The notes beneath the pieces were generated by a model. The model was not told the DNA's origin, did not search any database, and saw only the letters and a program-made list of their open reading frames with translations. From Bradyrhizobium sp. CER78 (lineage in GTDB: Bacteria > Pseudomonadota > Alphaproteobacteria > Rhizobiales > Xanthobacteraceae), in contig NZ_JARVWP010000005.1 of the NCBI RefSeq assembly GCF_029846235.1, positions 1 through 64,000 of the forward strand: 64,000 nt of DNA, written 5' to 3'. Positions 1 to 10,125 of this stretch are shown here, piece after piece. Every line of letters starts with the position of its first letter. Position 1 is the stretch's first letter. The position numbers were made by a program, and so were the translations under genes.

Positions 1-38
1 TCGCGTGTTTGGCATCTTGAATCGAGAAACATCCACAT

Positions 39-161
39 CGTCGTCCTGGCGAAAGCCAGGACCCATTACCCCAAGCGATCATTGTTGAGCGACGCCGGGG
101 GCCCATTCCCGCTCATCAGCAATTGCGGTGGTTATGGGTCCTGGCTTTCGCCTGGACGACG
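39..161. repeat. Intergenic palindromic repeat, family A
   Basis: Two arms of about 32 bases (39-70 and 130-161) are inverted copies with only two mismatches. Each arm itself contains the small hairpin CCTGGCGAAAGCCAGG or its variant. The arms enclose about 59 bases of unrelated sequence. No coding frame of note exists in bases 1-193, so this repeat is the main content of the left edge of the window. Such structures are typical of dispersed palindromic repeats in Bradyrhizobium-like genomes; the family assignment is inferred only from structure. Confidence 0.75.
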
Positions 162-193
162 GATAACGAGGCCCGCGTGCAAAACAGCGCAAC

Positions 194-219
194 AAAAAGC
201 CCCGGACGATGCCGGGGCT
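194..219 (-). terminator. Rho-independent terminator of ahcY
   Basis: Read on the minus strand this is an 8-bp perfect GC-rich stem (AGCCCCGG / CCGGGGCT) with a six-base loop followed by a run of five T. It lies 30 bases downstream of the ahcY stop codon and is the expected end of the metK-ahcY transcript. Confidence 0.88.
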
Positions 220-249
220 CTTCACTTCATCGATCGCAGTCAGCGCAGC

Positions 250-1677
250 TCAGTAGCGGTAGTGATCCGACTTGTACGGACCTTCCTGCTTGACGCCGAT
301 GTAGTCGGCCTGGTCCTTGCGCAGCTCGGTCAGCTTGACGCCGATCTTGGCGAGGTGCAGGCGAGCGACCTTCTCGTCGAGCGTCTTCGGCAGCACGTAG
401 ACCTTTTTGGCGTACTTGCCGTCCTTGTTGTTGGCCCAGAGTTCGATCTGCGCCAGCGTCTGGTTGGTGAACGAGGCCGACATCACGAACGACGGGTGGC
501 CCATCGCATTGCCGAGGTTCACGAGGCGGCCCTCCGACAGCATGATGATGCGGTGCTTGTCGGGGAATTCGATCTCGTCGACCTGCGGCTTGATGTTGGT
601 CCACTTCAGATTGCGCAAGGACGCGATCTGAATCTCGTTGTCGAAGTGGCCGATGTTGCAGACGATGGCGCGATCCTTCATCGCGCGCATGTGGTCGATG
701 GTGATGATGTCCTTGTTGCCGGTGGCGGTGACGAAGATGTCGGCGCGCGGCGCGGCGTCTTCCATCGTCACGACCTCATAGCCTTCCATCGCCGCCTGCA
801 GCGCGCAGATCGGATCGACTTCGGAAACCATGACGCGGCAGCCGGCCTGGCGCAGCGAGGCGGCCGAGCCCTTGCCGACGTCGCCGAAGCCGGCGACCAT
901 CGCGACCTTGCCCGACAGCATCACGTCGGTGCCGCGGCGGATGCCGTCGACCAGCGACTCGCGGCAGCCATAGAGGTTGTCGAACTTCGACTTGGTGACG
1001 CTGTCGTTGACGTTGATCGCCGGGAACAAGAGCGTGCCCTTGTTGGCCATCTCGTAGAGGCGATGCACGCCCGTGGTGGTCTCTTCCGAGACGCCCTTGA
1101 TGTTCTTGGCGATCTCGGCGAAGTAGCCCTTCGGCTTCTCCTTCAGCAGACGCTTGACCAGCGCGTAGAAGATCTCCTCTTCCTCGGAGGTCGGCTTGTC
1201 GAGGAAGGCGGTATCGCCCTGCTCGGCGCGGTAGCCGGCATGCACCAGCATGGTGGCGTCGCCGCCGTCATCGAGGATCATGTTCGGCGTGCCGCCGCCA
1301 TGCCAGTCGAACAGCTTGGCGGTGTAGTCCCAGTACTCGGTCAGCGTCTCGCCCTTCACGGCGAACACCGGAATGCCGGCGGCGGCGATCGCGGCCGCGG
1401 CGTGATCCTGGGTCGAGTAGATGTTGCAGGAGACCCAGCGGATGTCGGCGCCGAGCGCGGCCAGCGTCTCGATCAGCACGGCGGTCTGGATCGTCATGTG
1501 CAGCGAGCCCGCGATACGCGCGCCCTTCAGCGGCTGCTTGGGGCCGAACTCCTCGCGCGTGGCCATCAGGCCGGGCATTTCGGTCTCGGCCAGCGAGATC
1601 TCCTTGCGGCCGAAATCGGCGAGCGCAATGTCCTTGACGATGTAGTCGGTGAAGCCGGGCTTCGTAGGGGCGTTCAT
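250..1677 (-). CDS. ahcY: Adenosylhomocysteinase
   Basis: This 475-residue cytosolic enzyme hydrolyses S-adenosylhomocysteine to adenosine and homocysteine, removing the inhibitory product of SAM-dependent methylation. The sequence has the full family length. It shows the NAD-binding glycine motif [12 protein letters not shown] at about residues 259-270, the substrate loop GGDATMLVH, and the canonical C-terminus ending DHYRY. The ATG at 1677 is followed at once by the conserved N-terminal part. The gene lies downstream of metK on the same strand, separated by a palindromic repeat, and ends in a strong intrinsic terminator. The pairing with metK fits a methyl-cycle unit. Identification is secure. 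Confidence 0.98.
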   Translation of the reverse strand: MNAPTKPGFTDYIVKDIALADFGRKEISLAETEMPGLMATREEFGPKQPLKGARIAGSLHMTIQTAVLIETLAALGADIRWVSCNIYSTQDHAAAAIAAAGIPVFAVKGETLTEYWDYTAKLFDWHGGGTPNMILDDGGDATMLVHAGYRAEQGDTAFLDKPTSEEEEIFYALVKRLLKEKPKGYFAEIAKNIKGVSEETTTGVHRLYEMANKGTLLFPAINVNDSVTKSKFDNLYGCRESLVDGIRRGTDVMLSGKVAMVAGFGDVGKGSAASLRQAGCRVMVSEVDPICALQAAMEGYEVVTMEDAAPRADIFVTATGNKDIITIDHMRAMKDRAIVCNIGHFDNEIQIASLRNLKWTNIKPQVDEIEFPDKHRIIMLSEGRLVNLGNAMGHPSFVMSASFTNQTLAQIELWANNKDGKYAKKVYVLPKTLDEKVARLHLAKIGVKLTELRKDQADYIGVKQEGPYKSDHYRY

Positions 1678-1700
1678 TTGAGCGTCCTGTTGTTGAACTG

Positions 1701-1796
1701 GTCATTCCGGGGCGCCTCGATGAGGCGAACCCGGAGTCTGAAACTGATGGAAGGGGATTCCGGGTTCGCTCGCTCTCGCGAGCGCCCCGGAATGAC
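1701..1796. repeat. Intergenic palindromic repeat, family B
   Basis: The outer arms GTCATTCCGGGGCGC (1701-1715) and GCGCCCCGGAATGAC (1782-1796) are perfectly inverted. A nested pair, GCGAACCCGGA and TCCGGGTTCGC, lies inside, so the transcript could fold into a long double hairpin. It sits between metK and ahcY and may stabilise or attenuate the shared mRNA. There is no T-run. Confidence 0.75.
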
Positions 1797-1803
1797 GCAA
1801 GCG

Positions 1804-3000
<1,197 letters not shown>

Positions 3001-3060
3001 CAAGCAAACCCCTTGTTTCGTCGAAGTCCGACGTTGGTTGGTGAATATGTCCCCGGCATG

Positions 3061-4416
3061 TCAGTCTCGTCGCCGTGAGATGACGTAGGATTCGTCGTAG
3101 AACCACAGCCCGTTGTGTTTGCGGAGAACTTCGCGTGTGGCCTCGAGAGCTCGTCCGTTTTCGGTCGTTTCGACCAACCGCTCATCTTCGATCTGCGCGA
3201 CATACACCGCGGCATTCCACGCTGCAAAGGCCGTCGAGGTTCCGATCGAGCCGGTCACCTCATTAGGCAGCGCTTCCATATCATATCGGAAGATCGAGCG
3301 ATTATCGGCGTAGGCATTGAAGTTCAGCTCGCGACCCGCCGAGCCCAACTCGTATTTCACCGCGCGCAGTATCTCATGACGGCTGACGGCGAAAGGATTT
3401 TCTCCGGGCCAGACGGCTTGAATCATTTCAAGCCCGGGATCGCTTCCGTGGGAGTGGATTCCTATCAGCCGCCCGCCGCCGCGCAGCGCGCGGGCCAGCG
3501 GCGCGATGATCCGCTTGGCGCGGAAGTTCACCGAGGACTTCGCGCGGTAGGGTTGCGAGGCGATCACGAGATCAAAATTGGCCTCGGTGCGGCCGGCCCG
3601 CGGAATGATGGAATCGAGCAGGAAGCGGTGATCGTCGCGGTACAGCACCAGCGCCACCGGCCGCTCATAGATCGGCATCGCATTGCCGGGGCTGATATTG
3701 GCCCGCCAATTCTGCTCAAGGAACGGACCGAGTTCCGCGATCTGGGCCTCGAACTCGCCCGAGGAAGCTCCGCGCAACGCCACCTCGTGCCAGATCATGC
3801 TGGCGGCCGCCGCGGAGTTCTTGGGCGTCAGCCAGGGCGCCTCGGCGTAATACATGTTGGTGAACACGAAGACGCTGGCCGGGTGCTCGAACAGACGGTC
3901 GGGGACCTTGTCGAGGGTGAGGCGGACGTCCTCCAGGCTCAGTTCCTTGCCGGCGACATAGAACGGCATATGTGGGAAGCGGCCATGCATGGCACGCAGG
4001 ACCCGCGCCAGCACGGTGCCGTCGCCCATCCCGGCGTCGAACACCCGCAGCGCCGGCGGCCGGGGGTGGATCGCGGCCAGTTCCAGCGCGACCCGGTCGG
4101 CGATCACCCGCTTCTCGCTGCAGGTGTGCACGAACAGCAGATAGCGCTGGCGGTTCTCGAAGAAGCGGAAATTACCCCTCGGATCGCGCTTTTCCGGCGG
4201 CACCACGAGGCCGCGCGGCGGCGCCACGCCCCCCGGGGTCGAAGTCGCGATGAAGCCATTGATGCGGTCGAGCGTATCGATGGTGATCCGCTTACCCTCG
4301 CGCAGCCGGTGCACCAGCTTGCCGTCATTGACGGCACGGCGGCCGAACGTCGTCTCCGCCATATCGGAGCGCCGGCAGAAATCCGTGATCTGGCTGAGGA
4401 TTTCGTCGTTCTTCAT
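3061..4416 (-). CDS. Putative DNA-binding/SAM-dependent methyltransferase-like protein upstream of metK
   Basis: This is a protein of about 451 residues if translation starts at the ATG at 4416; an in-frame start at 4458 is possible. The first 60 residues look like a small helical DNA-binding domain (sequence around GRRAVNDGKLVHRLREGKR). The remainder looks like a Rossmann methyltransferase, with motif-I-like VFDAGMGDGTVLARVL and a later FDLVIASQPYR that resembles motif IV. It lies 57-60 bases upstream of metK on the same strand, so it is probably cotranscribed with metK and ahcY. That context suggests a sensor or regulator of SAM status, but this is inference. I do not recognise a named family and leave the symbol empty. 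Confidence 0.8.
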   Translation of the reverse strand: MKNDEILSQITDFCRRSDMAETTFGRRAVNDGKLVHRLREGKRITIDTLDRINGFIATSTPGGVAPPRGLVVPPEKRDPRGNFRFFENRQRYLLFVHTCSEKRVIADRVALELAAIHPRPPALRVFDAGMGDGTVLARVLRAMHGRFPHMPFYVAGKELSLEDVRLTLDKVPDRLFEHPASVFVFTNMYYAEAPWLTPKNSAAAASMIWHEVALRGASSGEFEAQIAELGPFLEQNWRANISPGNAMPIYERPVALVLYRDDHRFLLDSIIPRAGRTEANFDLVIASQPYRAKSSVNFRAKRIIAPLARALRGGGRLIGIHSHGSDPGLEMIQAVWPGENPFAVSRHEILRAVKYELGSAGRELNFNAYADNRSIFRYDMEALPNEVTGSIGTSTAFAAWNAAVYVAQIEDERLVETTENGRALEATREVLRKHNGLWFYDESYVISRRRD

Positions 4417-4449
4417 GGTGCCAAAGGCGGCCAGGGTGGGCAGCGGCGA

Positions 4450-4506
4450 GTGGGACAAAAGTGGGCAGAGATCGTGTGTGGTGACGTCTTATCACCGTTT
4501 TCCCAC
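4450..4506 (-). promoter_or_regulatory. Putative operator region before the metK operon
   Basis: The region between the divergent gene pair contains an inverted repeat GGTGA-N7-TCACC (4480-4496). It is bracketed by GTGGGACAAAA at 4450-4460, a second GTGGG at 4461-4465, and the inverted TTTTCCCAC at 4498-4506. The clustering of half-sites just upstream of a gene with an N-terminal DNA-binding-like domain suggests autoregulation. No promoter hexamers were assigned with confidence. Confidence 0.4.
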
Positions 4507-4610
4507 CAGTTGAACCCCCTCTACCGCCCGATCACCAAACATTCATGATCGCCTCCAGAACCACCTCGCCGTCGCCAATCACCGTGACGGCCGCCACGCC
4601 CGAATGACCG

Positions 4611-6341
4611 ATGCGCCGCCTGCTGCTGATCCCCTGCCTGCTTCTTGCCGTCCTGTGGTCGACGCCCGGTTTCGCCCAGGCGCGCGCCCAGCTCGGCGCG
4701 CTCTGCACGACCGACGCCACGCCGGCCGACCAGATGATCGACGCCTGCACCAAGATCATCACGCTGAAGGTGTTTTCCGGCGAGAAGCTCGCGACCATCT
4801 ATTTCTGGCGCGCGGTCGGCTGGAACAAGAAGGGCAACTACCCGCAGGTGATCACGGACGCGACCGAGGCGCTGCGTCTCAAGCCCAACACCGCCGTCTA
4901 CAATCTGCGCGGCTCGGCCTATTACGACAAGGGCGAGTACGACATCGCGATCGCCGACTTCAACGACGCGCTGCGGATGGGGCCGCCGAGCGGCATTATC
5001 TATCACAATCGCGGCAACGCCTATCGCGGCAAAGGTGACTACGCCAAGGCGATTGCCGACTATGACGCGGCGATCAAGGCCGATCCGAGGTCGGCGTTCT
5101 CCTATCAGAACCGCGGCGCCTCGAAGCAGGCGCTCGGCGATCTCGATGGCGCCCTCGCCGACATCAACGAGGCGGTCAGGATCGATCCGTCACTGCCGCA
5201 GCCGCTGATCCGCCGCGCCGTGATCTGGCGCGCCAAGGGCGACATCGCGCGCGCGATCGCGGACACGACGGAAGCGATCCGGCTCGCGAATGCGAAAGCG
5301 CCGGTCAACATCATGACGCCGCCCGGCAGCGTGCTGATCTCGGCCTACACCCAGCGCGGCCTCGCCTATGAAGCCAAGGGCGACGCGGCGCGCGCCAAGG
5401 AAGACTACGCCACGGTGCTCAAGGGCATCGCCTCCGACGCCGGCAGCAAAGCCAACCAGGCCACCGCGAAAGTGCGGCTCGCGCTGCTGAAGGAGGCCGA
5501 CGCGGCACCGCGCAAGACCGCAGCAGCGCCTGCCGCCGAAAGCAGCCCTGCTCCCGCACCGCCGGCGGCCGCCACGGCAGCACCGGCCGCGCCTGCGGCA
5601 CGCGTGCAGGCCGCGGCAACCGGCCGGCGCGTCGCGCTGGTGATCGGCAACGGCGCCTATGCGCATGTCAAGGCGCTGCCCAATCCGCCCAACGACGCCC
5701 GCGCCATCGCCAAGAGCCTGCGCGACATCGGCTTCACTGTCTCGGAGGGTCTCGATCTCGATCGCGACGCGATGCAGAGGACGATCCACGACTTCCTGCG
5801 CGAGGCGACGCGGTCGCAGATCGCCGTGGTCTACTACGCAGGCCATGGCGTGCAGGTCGACGGCCGCAACTACCTCGTGCCGGTCGACATCGAATTCAAG
5901 GCCGGTGCGCGCATGACCGACGCGATGGTCGATATGGACACGATCATGGCCGGCCTCGACGATCAGATCCGCACCAACATCCTGATCCTCGATGCCTGCC
6001 GAAACAATCCGATGGCGCCGCAGGTGGCGTCCACAGGGCCCAGCCGCGGCATCGAGGCCGGCTCCGGCCTTGCCGCGCCCGCGACGCTCGGATCAGGCTC
6101 GACGCTCGGCGCCGGCACGCTGATCGCGTTCGCGACCGCGCCGGGCCAGGTCGCGCTCGACGGCGAAGGCGCCAACAGCCCGTTCTCGGCCGCGCTGTCG
6201 CGCCATGTCGGGACGCCCGGCCTCGAAGTGCAGCAGATGCTGACGCGGGTCCGCGCCGAGGTCGTCGCCGCGACCAAGGGCAAGCAGGTGCCGTGGTCGA
6301 ACTCCTCGCTGCTCGGCGAAGTCTATCTGGCGGAGCAGTGA
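4611..6341 (+). CDS. Secreted TPR-repeat orthocaspase (caspase-family peptidase)
   Basis: This 576-residue protein begins with a clear signal peptide (MRRLLLIPCLLLAVLWSTP, cleavage near FAQA). Several tetratricopeptide repeats follow at about residues 60-270, for example YDKGEYDIAIADFNDALRMG. An Ala/Pro-rich linker covers about 300-335, and a caspase p20-like domain covers about 340-570. The catalytic dyad is visible as His412 in YYAGHG and Cys463 in ILDACRNNP. Such proteins cleave after basic residues in family members studied, probably here in the periplasm. The TPR part would bind a partner or substrate. It is divergent from the metK operon and has no obvious operon partner. Its physiological role is unknown. 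Confidence 0.93.
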   Translation: MRRLLLIPCLLLAVLWSTPGFAQARAQLGALCTTDATPADQMIDACTKIITLKVFSGEKLATIYFWRAVGWNKKGNYPQVITDATEALRLKPNTAVYNLRGSAYYDKGEYDIAIADFNDALRMGPPSGIIYHNRGNAYRGKGDYAKAIADYDAAIKADPRSAFSYQNRGASKQALGDLDGALADINEAVRIDPSLPQPLIRRAVIWRAKGDIARAIADTTEAIRLANAKAPVNIMTPPGSVLISAYTQRGLAYEAKGDAARAKEDYATVLKGIASDAGSKANQATAKVRLALLKEADAAPRKTAAAPAAESSPAPAPPAAATAAPAAPAARVQAAATGRRVALVIGNGAYAHVKALPNPPNDARAIAKSLRDIGFTVSEGLDLDRDAMQRTIHDFLREATRSQIAVVYYAGHGVQVDGRNYLVPVDIEFKAGARMTDAMVDMDTIMAGLDDQIRTNILILDACRNNPMAPQVASTGPSRGIEAGSGLAAPATLGSGSTLGAGTLIAFATAPGQVALDGEGANSPFSAALSRHVGTPGLEVQQMLTRVRAEVVAATKGKQVPWSNSSLLGEVYLAEQ

Positions 6342-6358
6342 AGCGCGGTTCTCTCCCC

Positions 6359-6477
6359 GTCATTGCGAGCCACCCGGTCGGCGCGCAGCGCCGCCGGATG
6401 ACAGGCTCCGCGAAGCAATCCATGTTTCCGCAAGCGGAGAAATGGATTGCTTCGTCGCTTTCGCTCCTCGCAATGAC
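6359..6477. repeat. Intergenic palindromic repeat, family C, copy 1
   Basis: GTCATTGCGAG at 6359-6369 pairs with CTCGCAATGAC at 6467-6477, and an inner CGAAGCAATCCAT pairs with ATGGATTGCTTCG. The same element occurs in the opposite orientation at 15641-15756. It sits between two convergent genes (the caspase gene and the MetE-like gene), where it could act as a bidirectional transcript end. Confidence 0.85.
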
Positions 6478-6490
6478 GGCGGAGACGGTC

Positions 6491-7609
6491 TTACTTGCCC
6501 CACACCTCGTTCGCGACCTCGACGGCCAGCCTGAGCTTGGCCCACTGCTCTTCCTCGGAGATGATGTTGCCTTCCTCGGTCGAGGCGAAGCCGCATTGCG
6601 GGGACACCGCGAGCTGCTCGATCGGGGCGAATTTCGCAGCCTCCTCCAATCGCCGCTTGATGTCGTCCTTCTTCTCGAGCTCGCCGAACTTCGAGGTGAT
6701 GACGCCGACCACCACGACCTTGTTGCCCTTGGGCAGGAAGCGCAGCGGCTCGAAGCCGCCGGCACGATCAGAATCATATTCGAGGAAGTAGCCGTCGTAA
6801 TTGGTGCCGGCCAGCATGGTCTCGGCGACCGGCTCGTAGCCGCCGGAGGAAATCCAGGTCGAGCGGAAATTGCCGCGGCAGACATGGGTCGTGATCACCA
6901 TGTCGGCCGGACGATCTGCGATCGCGTAGTTGATGACGCGTGCGTAGATCTCCTGCAGGCCATCGGGATTGTCGCCGCGGTCGCGCGACTTCTGCAGTTC
7001 CTCCTGCGAGCACAGATAGGCCCACACCGTGTCGTCGAACTGCAGGTAGCGGCACCCGGCGTCGTAGAACGCCTTCACCGCCTTGCGGTAGGTCTTGCCG
7101 AGGTCCTGGTAGAACTCCTCGAGATCCGGGTAGACCTCCTCCGAGATCAGCTTGCGGCCGCCGCGGAAGTGCAGCACCGCCGGCGAGGGGATCGTCATCT
7201 TCGGCGTGACATGCGCCTGGTCGGCGTACTTCTTCAGGAAGCGGAAGTGATCGAGCATCGGGTGCTGATCGGAGAAGTCCAGCTTGCCGGTCACCCTGAT
7301 GGCATCGTGCCGGGTCTGCACGCCCGCGAACTGGATGCCCATGTCGGGATGGAACAGCTCGCAGCCGGTCAGATGGCTGAGGAAATCGAAGTGCCACCAG
7401 GAGCGGCGGAACTCACCGTCGGTCGCGAGCTTCAGGCCGACCGAAGCCTGCTTGTGCACGACCTTCTCAATCTCCATGTCCTCGACCTTGCGCAGTTCGT
7501 CGGCCGAGATCTCGCCCTTCTCCAGTTTGGCACGGGCCTCCTTGATCTTCGGCGGGCGCAACAGGCTGCCGACCTCGTCGGCGCGGAACGGAGGCTTGGT
7601 TCGCTGCAT
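6491..7609 (-). CDS. Cobalamin-independent methionine synthase (MetE C-terminal) family protein
   Basis: The product has about 372 residues, half the length of full MetE, and corresponds to the catalytic C-terminal barrel family. It contains the features expected of that fold: FRADEVGSLLRP at the N-terminus, a histidine in ITTHVCRGN, and a C-terminal cysteine in SPQCGFAS. These fit the zinc ligands of the homocysteine-binding site. The ATG at 7609 has GGGAG six bases upstream and is preferred to the TTG at 7615. It is followed closely by a Liv-type ABC operon on the same strand but need not share its function. It could be a core-type methionine synthase or a methyltransferase for another thiol. 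Confidence 0.9.
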   Translation of the reverse strand: MQRTKPPFRADEVGSLLRPPKIKEARAKLEKGEISADELRKVEDMEIEKVVHKQASVGLKLATDGEFRRSWWHFDFLSHLTGCELFHPDMGIQFAGVQTRHDAIRVTGKLDFSDQHPMLDHFRFLKKYADQAHVTPKMTIPSPAVLHFRGGRKLISEEVYPDLEEFYQDLGKTYRKAVKAFYDAGCRYLQFDDTVWAYLCSQEELQKSRDRGDNPDGLQEIYARVINYAIADRPADMVITTHVCRGNFRSTWISSGGYEPVAETMLAGTNYDGYFLEYDSDRAGGFEPLRFLPKGNKVVVVGVITSKFGELEKKDDIKRRLEEAAKFAPIEQLAVSPQCGFASTEEGNIISEEEQWAKLRLAVEVANEVWGK

Positions 7610-7628
7610 GGTCAACTCCCTGAGGTCG

Positions 7629-8345
7629 TCAGTGTTTTTTGGTCCCGGCGACGCCGAGATGGCGCTCGAGGACGGAGGGATCGGCCTTCAGCGCGCTGCT
7701 CGCCGCATCGTGCACGATCGTGCCGCGTTCCAATATCACAACGCGGTCGGCGAGCCCCAGAATCTTTTGCGCGTTCTGCTCGACGATGATCGAGCAGATG
7801 CCGCCCGAGCGCGTGATGGTTCCGATCGCCCTTAACAATTCCTCAACGATGATCGGCGCGAGGCCCTCGGTCGGCTCGTCGAGCAGCAGCACCATGGGGT
7901 TCAAGGTCAGCGCTCGGCCGATCGCCAGCATCTGCTGTTCGCCGCCCGACAGCTGGTTGCCGAAATTGCCGCGCCGCTCCTTCAGCCGCGGAAACATCTC
8001 GTACACCCGCTCGACCGTCCACGGCCCGGGCTGCGCCACCGCGGTCATGTTCTCTTCCACCGTCAGCGAGCGGAAGATGTTGCGCTCCTGCGGCACCCAG
8101 CCGATCCCGGCGCGGGCGCGCTGATCCGGCCGCATTGCCGTGACGTCACGGCCCGCGAGCGCGACGCTGCCGCCGAAACGCCTGGTGATGCCGACGATCG
8201 AATTGATCAGCGTGGTCTTGCCGGTGCCGTTGCGGCCGAGCAGCGCGAGCACCTGGCCGTCGGCAAGCGCCAGCGACATATCGGGCAGCACCACCGCCTC
8301 GCCGTAGCCGGCGCGCAGGCCCTGGATGGAGAGCAGATCAGACAT
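7629..8345 (-). CDS. livF: Branched-chain amino acid-type ABC transporter ATPase LivF
   Basis: This 238-residue ATPase subunit energises import by the HAAT-type transporter encoded here. It has the Walker A motif GRNGTGKTT, signature LSGGEQQMLAIGRAL, Walker B VLLLDEPTEGL, and the switch histidine region replaced by VEQNAQ, as is usual for LivF. It overlaps livG by eight bases and is the last gene of the livH-livM-livG-livF set. The substrate cannot be told from the ATPase. Confidence 0.95.
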   Translation of the reverse strand: MSDLLSIQGLRAGYGEAVVLPDMSLALADGQVLALLGRNGTGKTTLINSIVGITRRFGGSVALAGRDVTAMRPDQRARAGIGWVPQERNIFRSLTVEENMTAVAQPGPWTVERVYEMFPRLKERRGNFGNQLSGGEQQMLAIGRALTLNPMVLLLDEPTEGLAPIIVEELLRAIGTITRSGGICSIIVEQNAQKILGLADRVVILERGTIVHDAASSALKADPSVLERHLGVAGTKKH

Positions 8346-9090
8346 CGGCCGCCTCGCCGAGATAGACCGCCCTCACCTGCGGATCGCGCGCGACCTCGTC
8401 GGGCGCGCCCTCGGTGAGCAGGCCGCCATTGACCAGCACCGAGATGCGATCGGCGAACGAGAACACGAGGTCCATGTCGTGCTCGATCAGCAGCACCGTG
8501 ACGTCGCGCGGCAGCGCCGCGACCGCCGCCAGGATATCGTGGCGCTCGCTCTCGGGCACACCGGCCGCGGGCTCGTCGAGCAGCAGCACCCGCGGCTTGG
8601 CCGCGATCGCGACCGCGATCTCGAGCAGGCGCTGCTTGCCGTAGGGCAATGTCGAGGTGACCTCGGTCATCACGTCGAGCAGATGGAAGCGCGACAGGAT
8701 CTCGGCGATCTCTGAGTTGACGTCGCTCCGCGTTCCCATCCGCCGCCACCAGTCGCCGCCGCGGCCCATCCGCTCGGAGACCGCAAGCCCGATGGTTTCG
8801 AGCGGGGTCAGGTCGGCATAGAGCTGATTGATCTGGAATGTGCGCGACAACCCGCGCAGCACCCGCTTGTGCACCGAGAGGCCGGTGATGTCGCTGCCTT
8901 CGAGCAGGATCTGCCCACCGTTCGGCGTCAGCACGCCGGTGAGCTGGTTGATGACGGTGGTCTTGCCGGCGCCGTTCGGCCCGATCAGCGCGTGGCGGGC
9001 GCCCTGCATCACCTTCAGCGAGAGGTCGCGGGTGACGCGAAGGCCGCCGAAGGATTTTTCAAGGCCACGTGTTTCCAGTGCGATCGTCAT
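8338..9090 (-). CDS. livG: Branched-chain amino acid-type ABC transporter ATPase LivG
   Basis: This 250-residue ATPase has Walker A GPNGAGKTT, a short signature region LPYGKQRLLEIAVAI characteristic of LivG, Walker B VLLLDEPAAGV, and the H-loop IEHDMDLVF. It overlaps livM by four bases (ATGA), showing translational coupling. It pairs with LivF as the heterodimeric motor of the transporter. Confidence 0.95.
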   Translation of the reverse strand: MTIALETRGLEKSFGGLRVTRDLSLKVMQGARHALIGPNGAGKTTVINQLTGVLTPNGGQILLEGSDITGLSVHKRVLRGLSRTFQINQLYADLTPLETIGLAVSERMGRGGDWWRRMGTRSDVNSEIAEILSRFHLLDVMTEVTSTLPYGKQRLLEIAVAIAAKPRVLLLDEPAAGVPESERHDILAAVAALPRDVTVLLIEHDMDLVFSFADRISVLVNGGLLTEGAPDEVARDPQVRAVYLGEAADV

Positions 9091-10118
9091 GACACGTCGC
9101 TCTCTGGCACGGCGACGGCCGCCTTGCGGCCGGCGAATTGGCGGATGACCAGATTCGGCACGAACAGCACCCAGCGATGGATGCGCGCGCGGCCGACCAT
9201 CACGATCACGACAAGCACAAGGCCGATCCAGAACAGCCAGTATTGCGGGGTGATGCTCTGGAACAACTCCTGCAGCATCTTGAACACGACGGCGCCGATC
9301 AGGCCGCCATAGAGATAGCCGGTGCCGCCGATCACGAGCACCAGCATCAGGTCGGCGGAGCGCTCGAAAGAAAAGACGTCAAGGGACGCAAGCGCCGTGG
9401 TCTGGGTGAACAGCGCGCCGGCTATCCCGGCATAGAAGGCGGCCAGCGTATAGACCGCGATCAGGCGGCTGTTGACCGGCACGCCGATCGCGGCCGCGCG
9501 CAGCGGATTATTCTTGATCGCGCGCAGCGACAGGCCGAACGGCGAATGCACCACGCGCCGCGCCAGCAGGAACAGGACGAACAGCACAATCAGCGAGTAG
9601 AAGAACCCGGTCTTGCCGAACATGTCGAAGGCAAACAGCCCGAGGATCGGCTGCATCTCGATCCCCTGCAGGCCATCGGTGCCGCCGGTGATGTCGGAGA
9701 AGCGTTCGGCGAGCGCTTCCAACAGCAGCGCGATGCCGAGCGTGACCATCAGCCGCGTGAGGTCGACGCCGCGGATGACCAGGAAGCTGGTCAGGAAGCC
9801 GAGCACCGCCGCGACGAGACCGGCGGCGACCAGCGCGATGACCGGCTCGTTGATGATGCCGTGCAGCGCCAGCAGGCCCGCCGAATAGGCGCCGACGCCG
9901 AAGAACGCAGCATGGCCGAGCGAGACGATGCCGGCATAGCCAAGGATCAGGTCGAGCGACAGCGCGAACAGGCCGAGCCGCACGATGTCGGTCATGATCA
10001 GGTAGCGCGACGGGAACAGAAACGCGCAGGCGAGCACCAGCACCCAGAACGCAACCTCGCTGATCCGCCAGCGCGCGCCGGCCATCGCATGAGTGGAGAC
10101 GTCGGACAGCGCGCTCAT
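9087..10118 (-). CDS. livM: Branched-chain amino acid-type ABC transporter permease LivM
   Basis: This is a 343-residue inner-membrane permease with about nine or ten hydrophobic segments. It carries the family loop GYAGIVSLGHAAFFGVGAYSA near residue 70 and the cytoplasmic coupling loop SLRAIKNNPLRAAAIGV. It forms the membrane channel together with LivH. Spacing to livH is seven bases. The C-terminal tail is a little longer than in enteric LivM. Confidence 0.95.
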   Translation of the reverse strand: MSALSDVSTHAMAGARWRISEVAFWVLVLACAFLFPSRYLIMTDIVRLGLFALSLDLILGYAGIVSLGHAAFFGVGAYSAGLLALHGIINEPVIALVAAGLVAAVLGFLTSFLVIRGVDLTRLMVTLGIALLLEALAERFSDITGGTDGLQGIEMQPILGLFAFDMFGKTGFFYSLIVLFVLFLLARRVVHSPFGLSLRAIKNNPLRAAAIGVPVNSRLIAVYTLAAFYAGIAGALFTQTTALASLDVFSFERSADLMLVLVIGGTGYLYGGLIGAVVFKMLQELFQSITPQYWLFWIGLVLVVIVMVGRARIHRWVLFVPNLVIRQFAGRKAAVAVPESDVS

Positions 10119-10125
10119 ATCAGCC

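Noticed and set aside
3001..3060. A possible SAM riboswitch before metK
   Set aside because: The leader is only 57 bases and has one 5-bp hairpin; it does not match the conserved cores of SAM-I, SAM-II or SAM/SAH riboswitches as I know them.
3115..4548. A 477-codon plus-strand frame
   Set aside because: Antisense to the putative regulator/methyltransferase gene; composition is Arg/His-rich and shows no family features.
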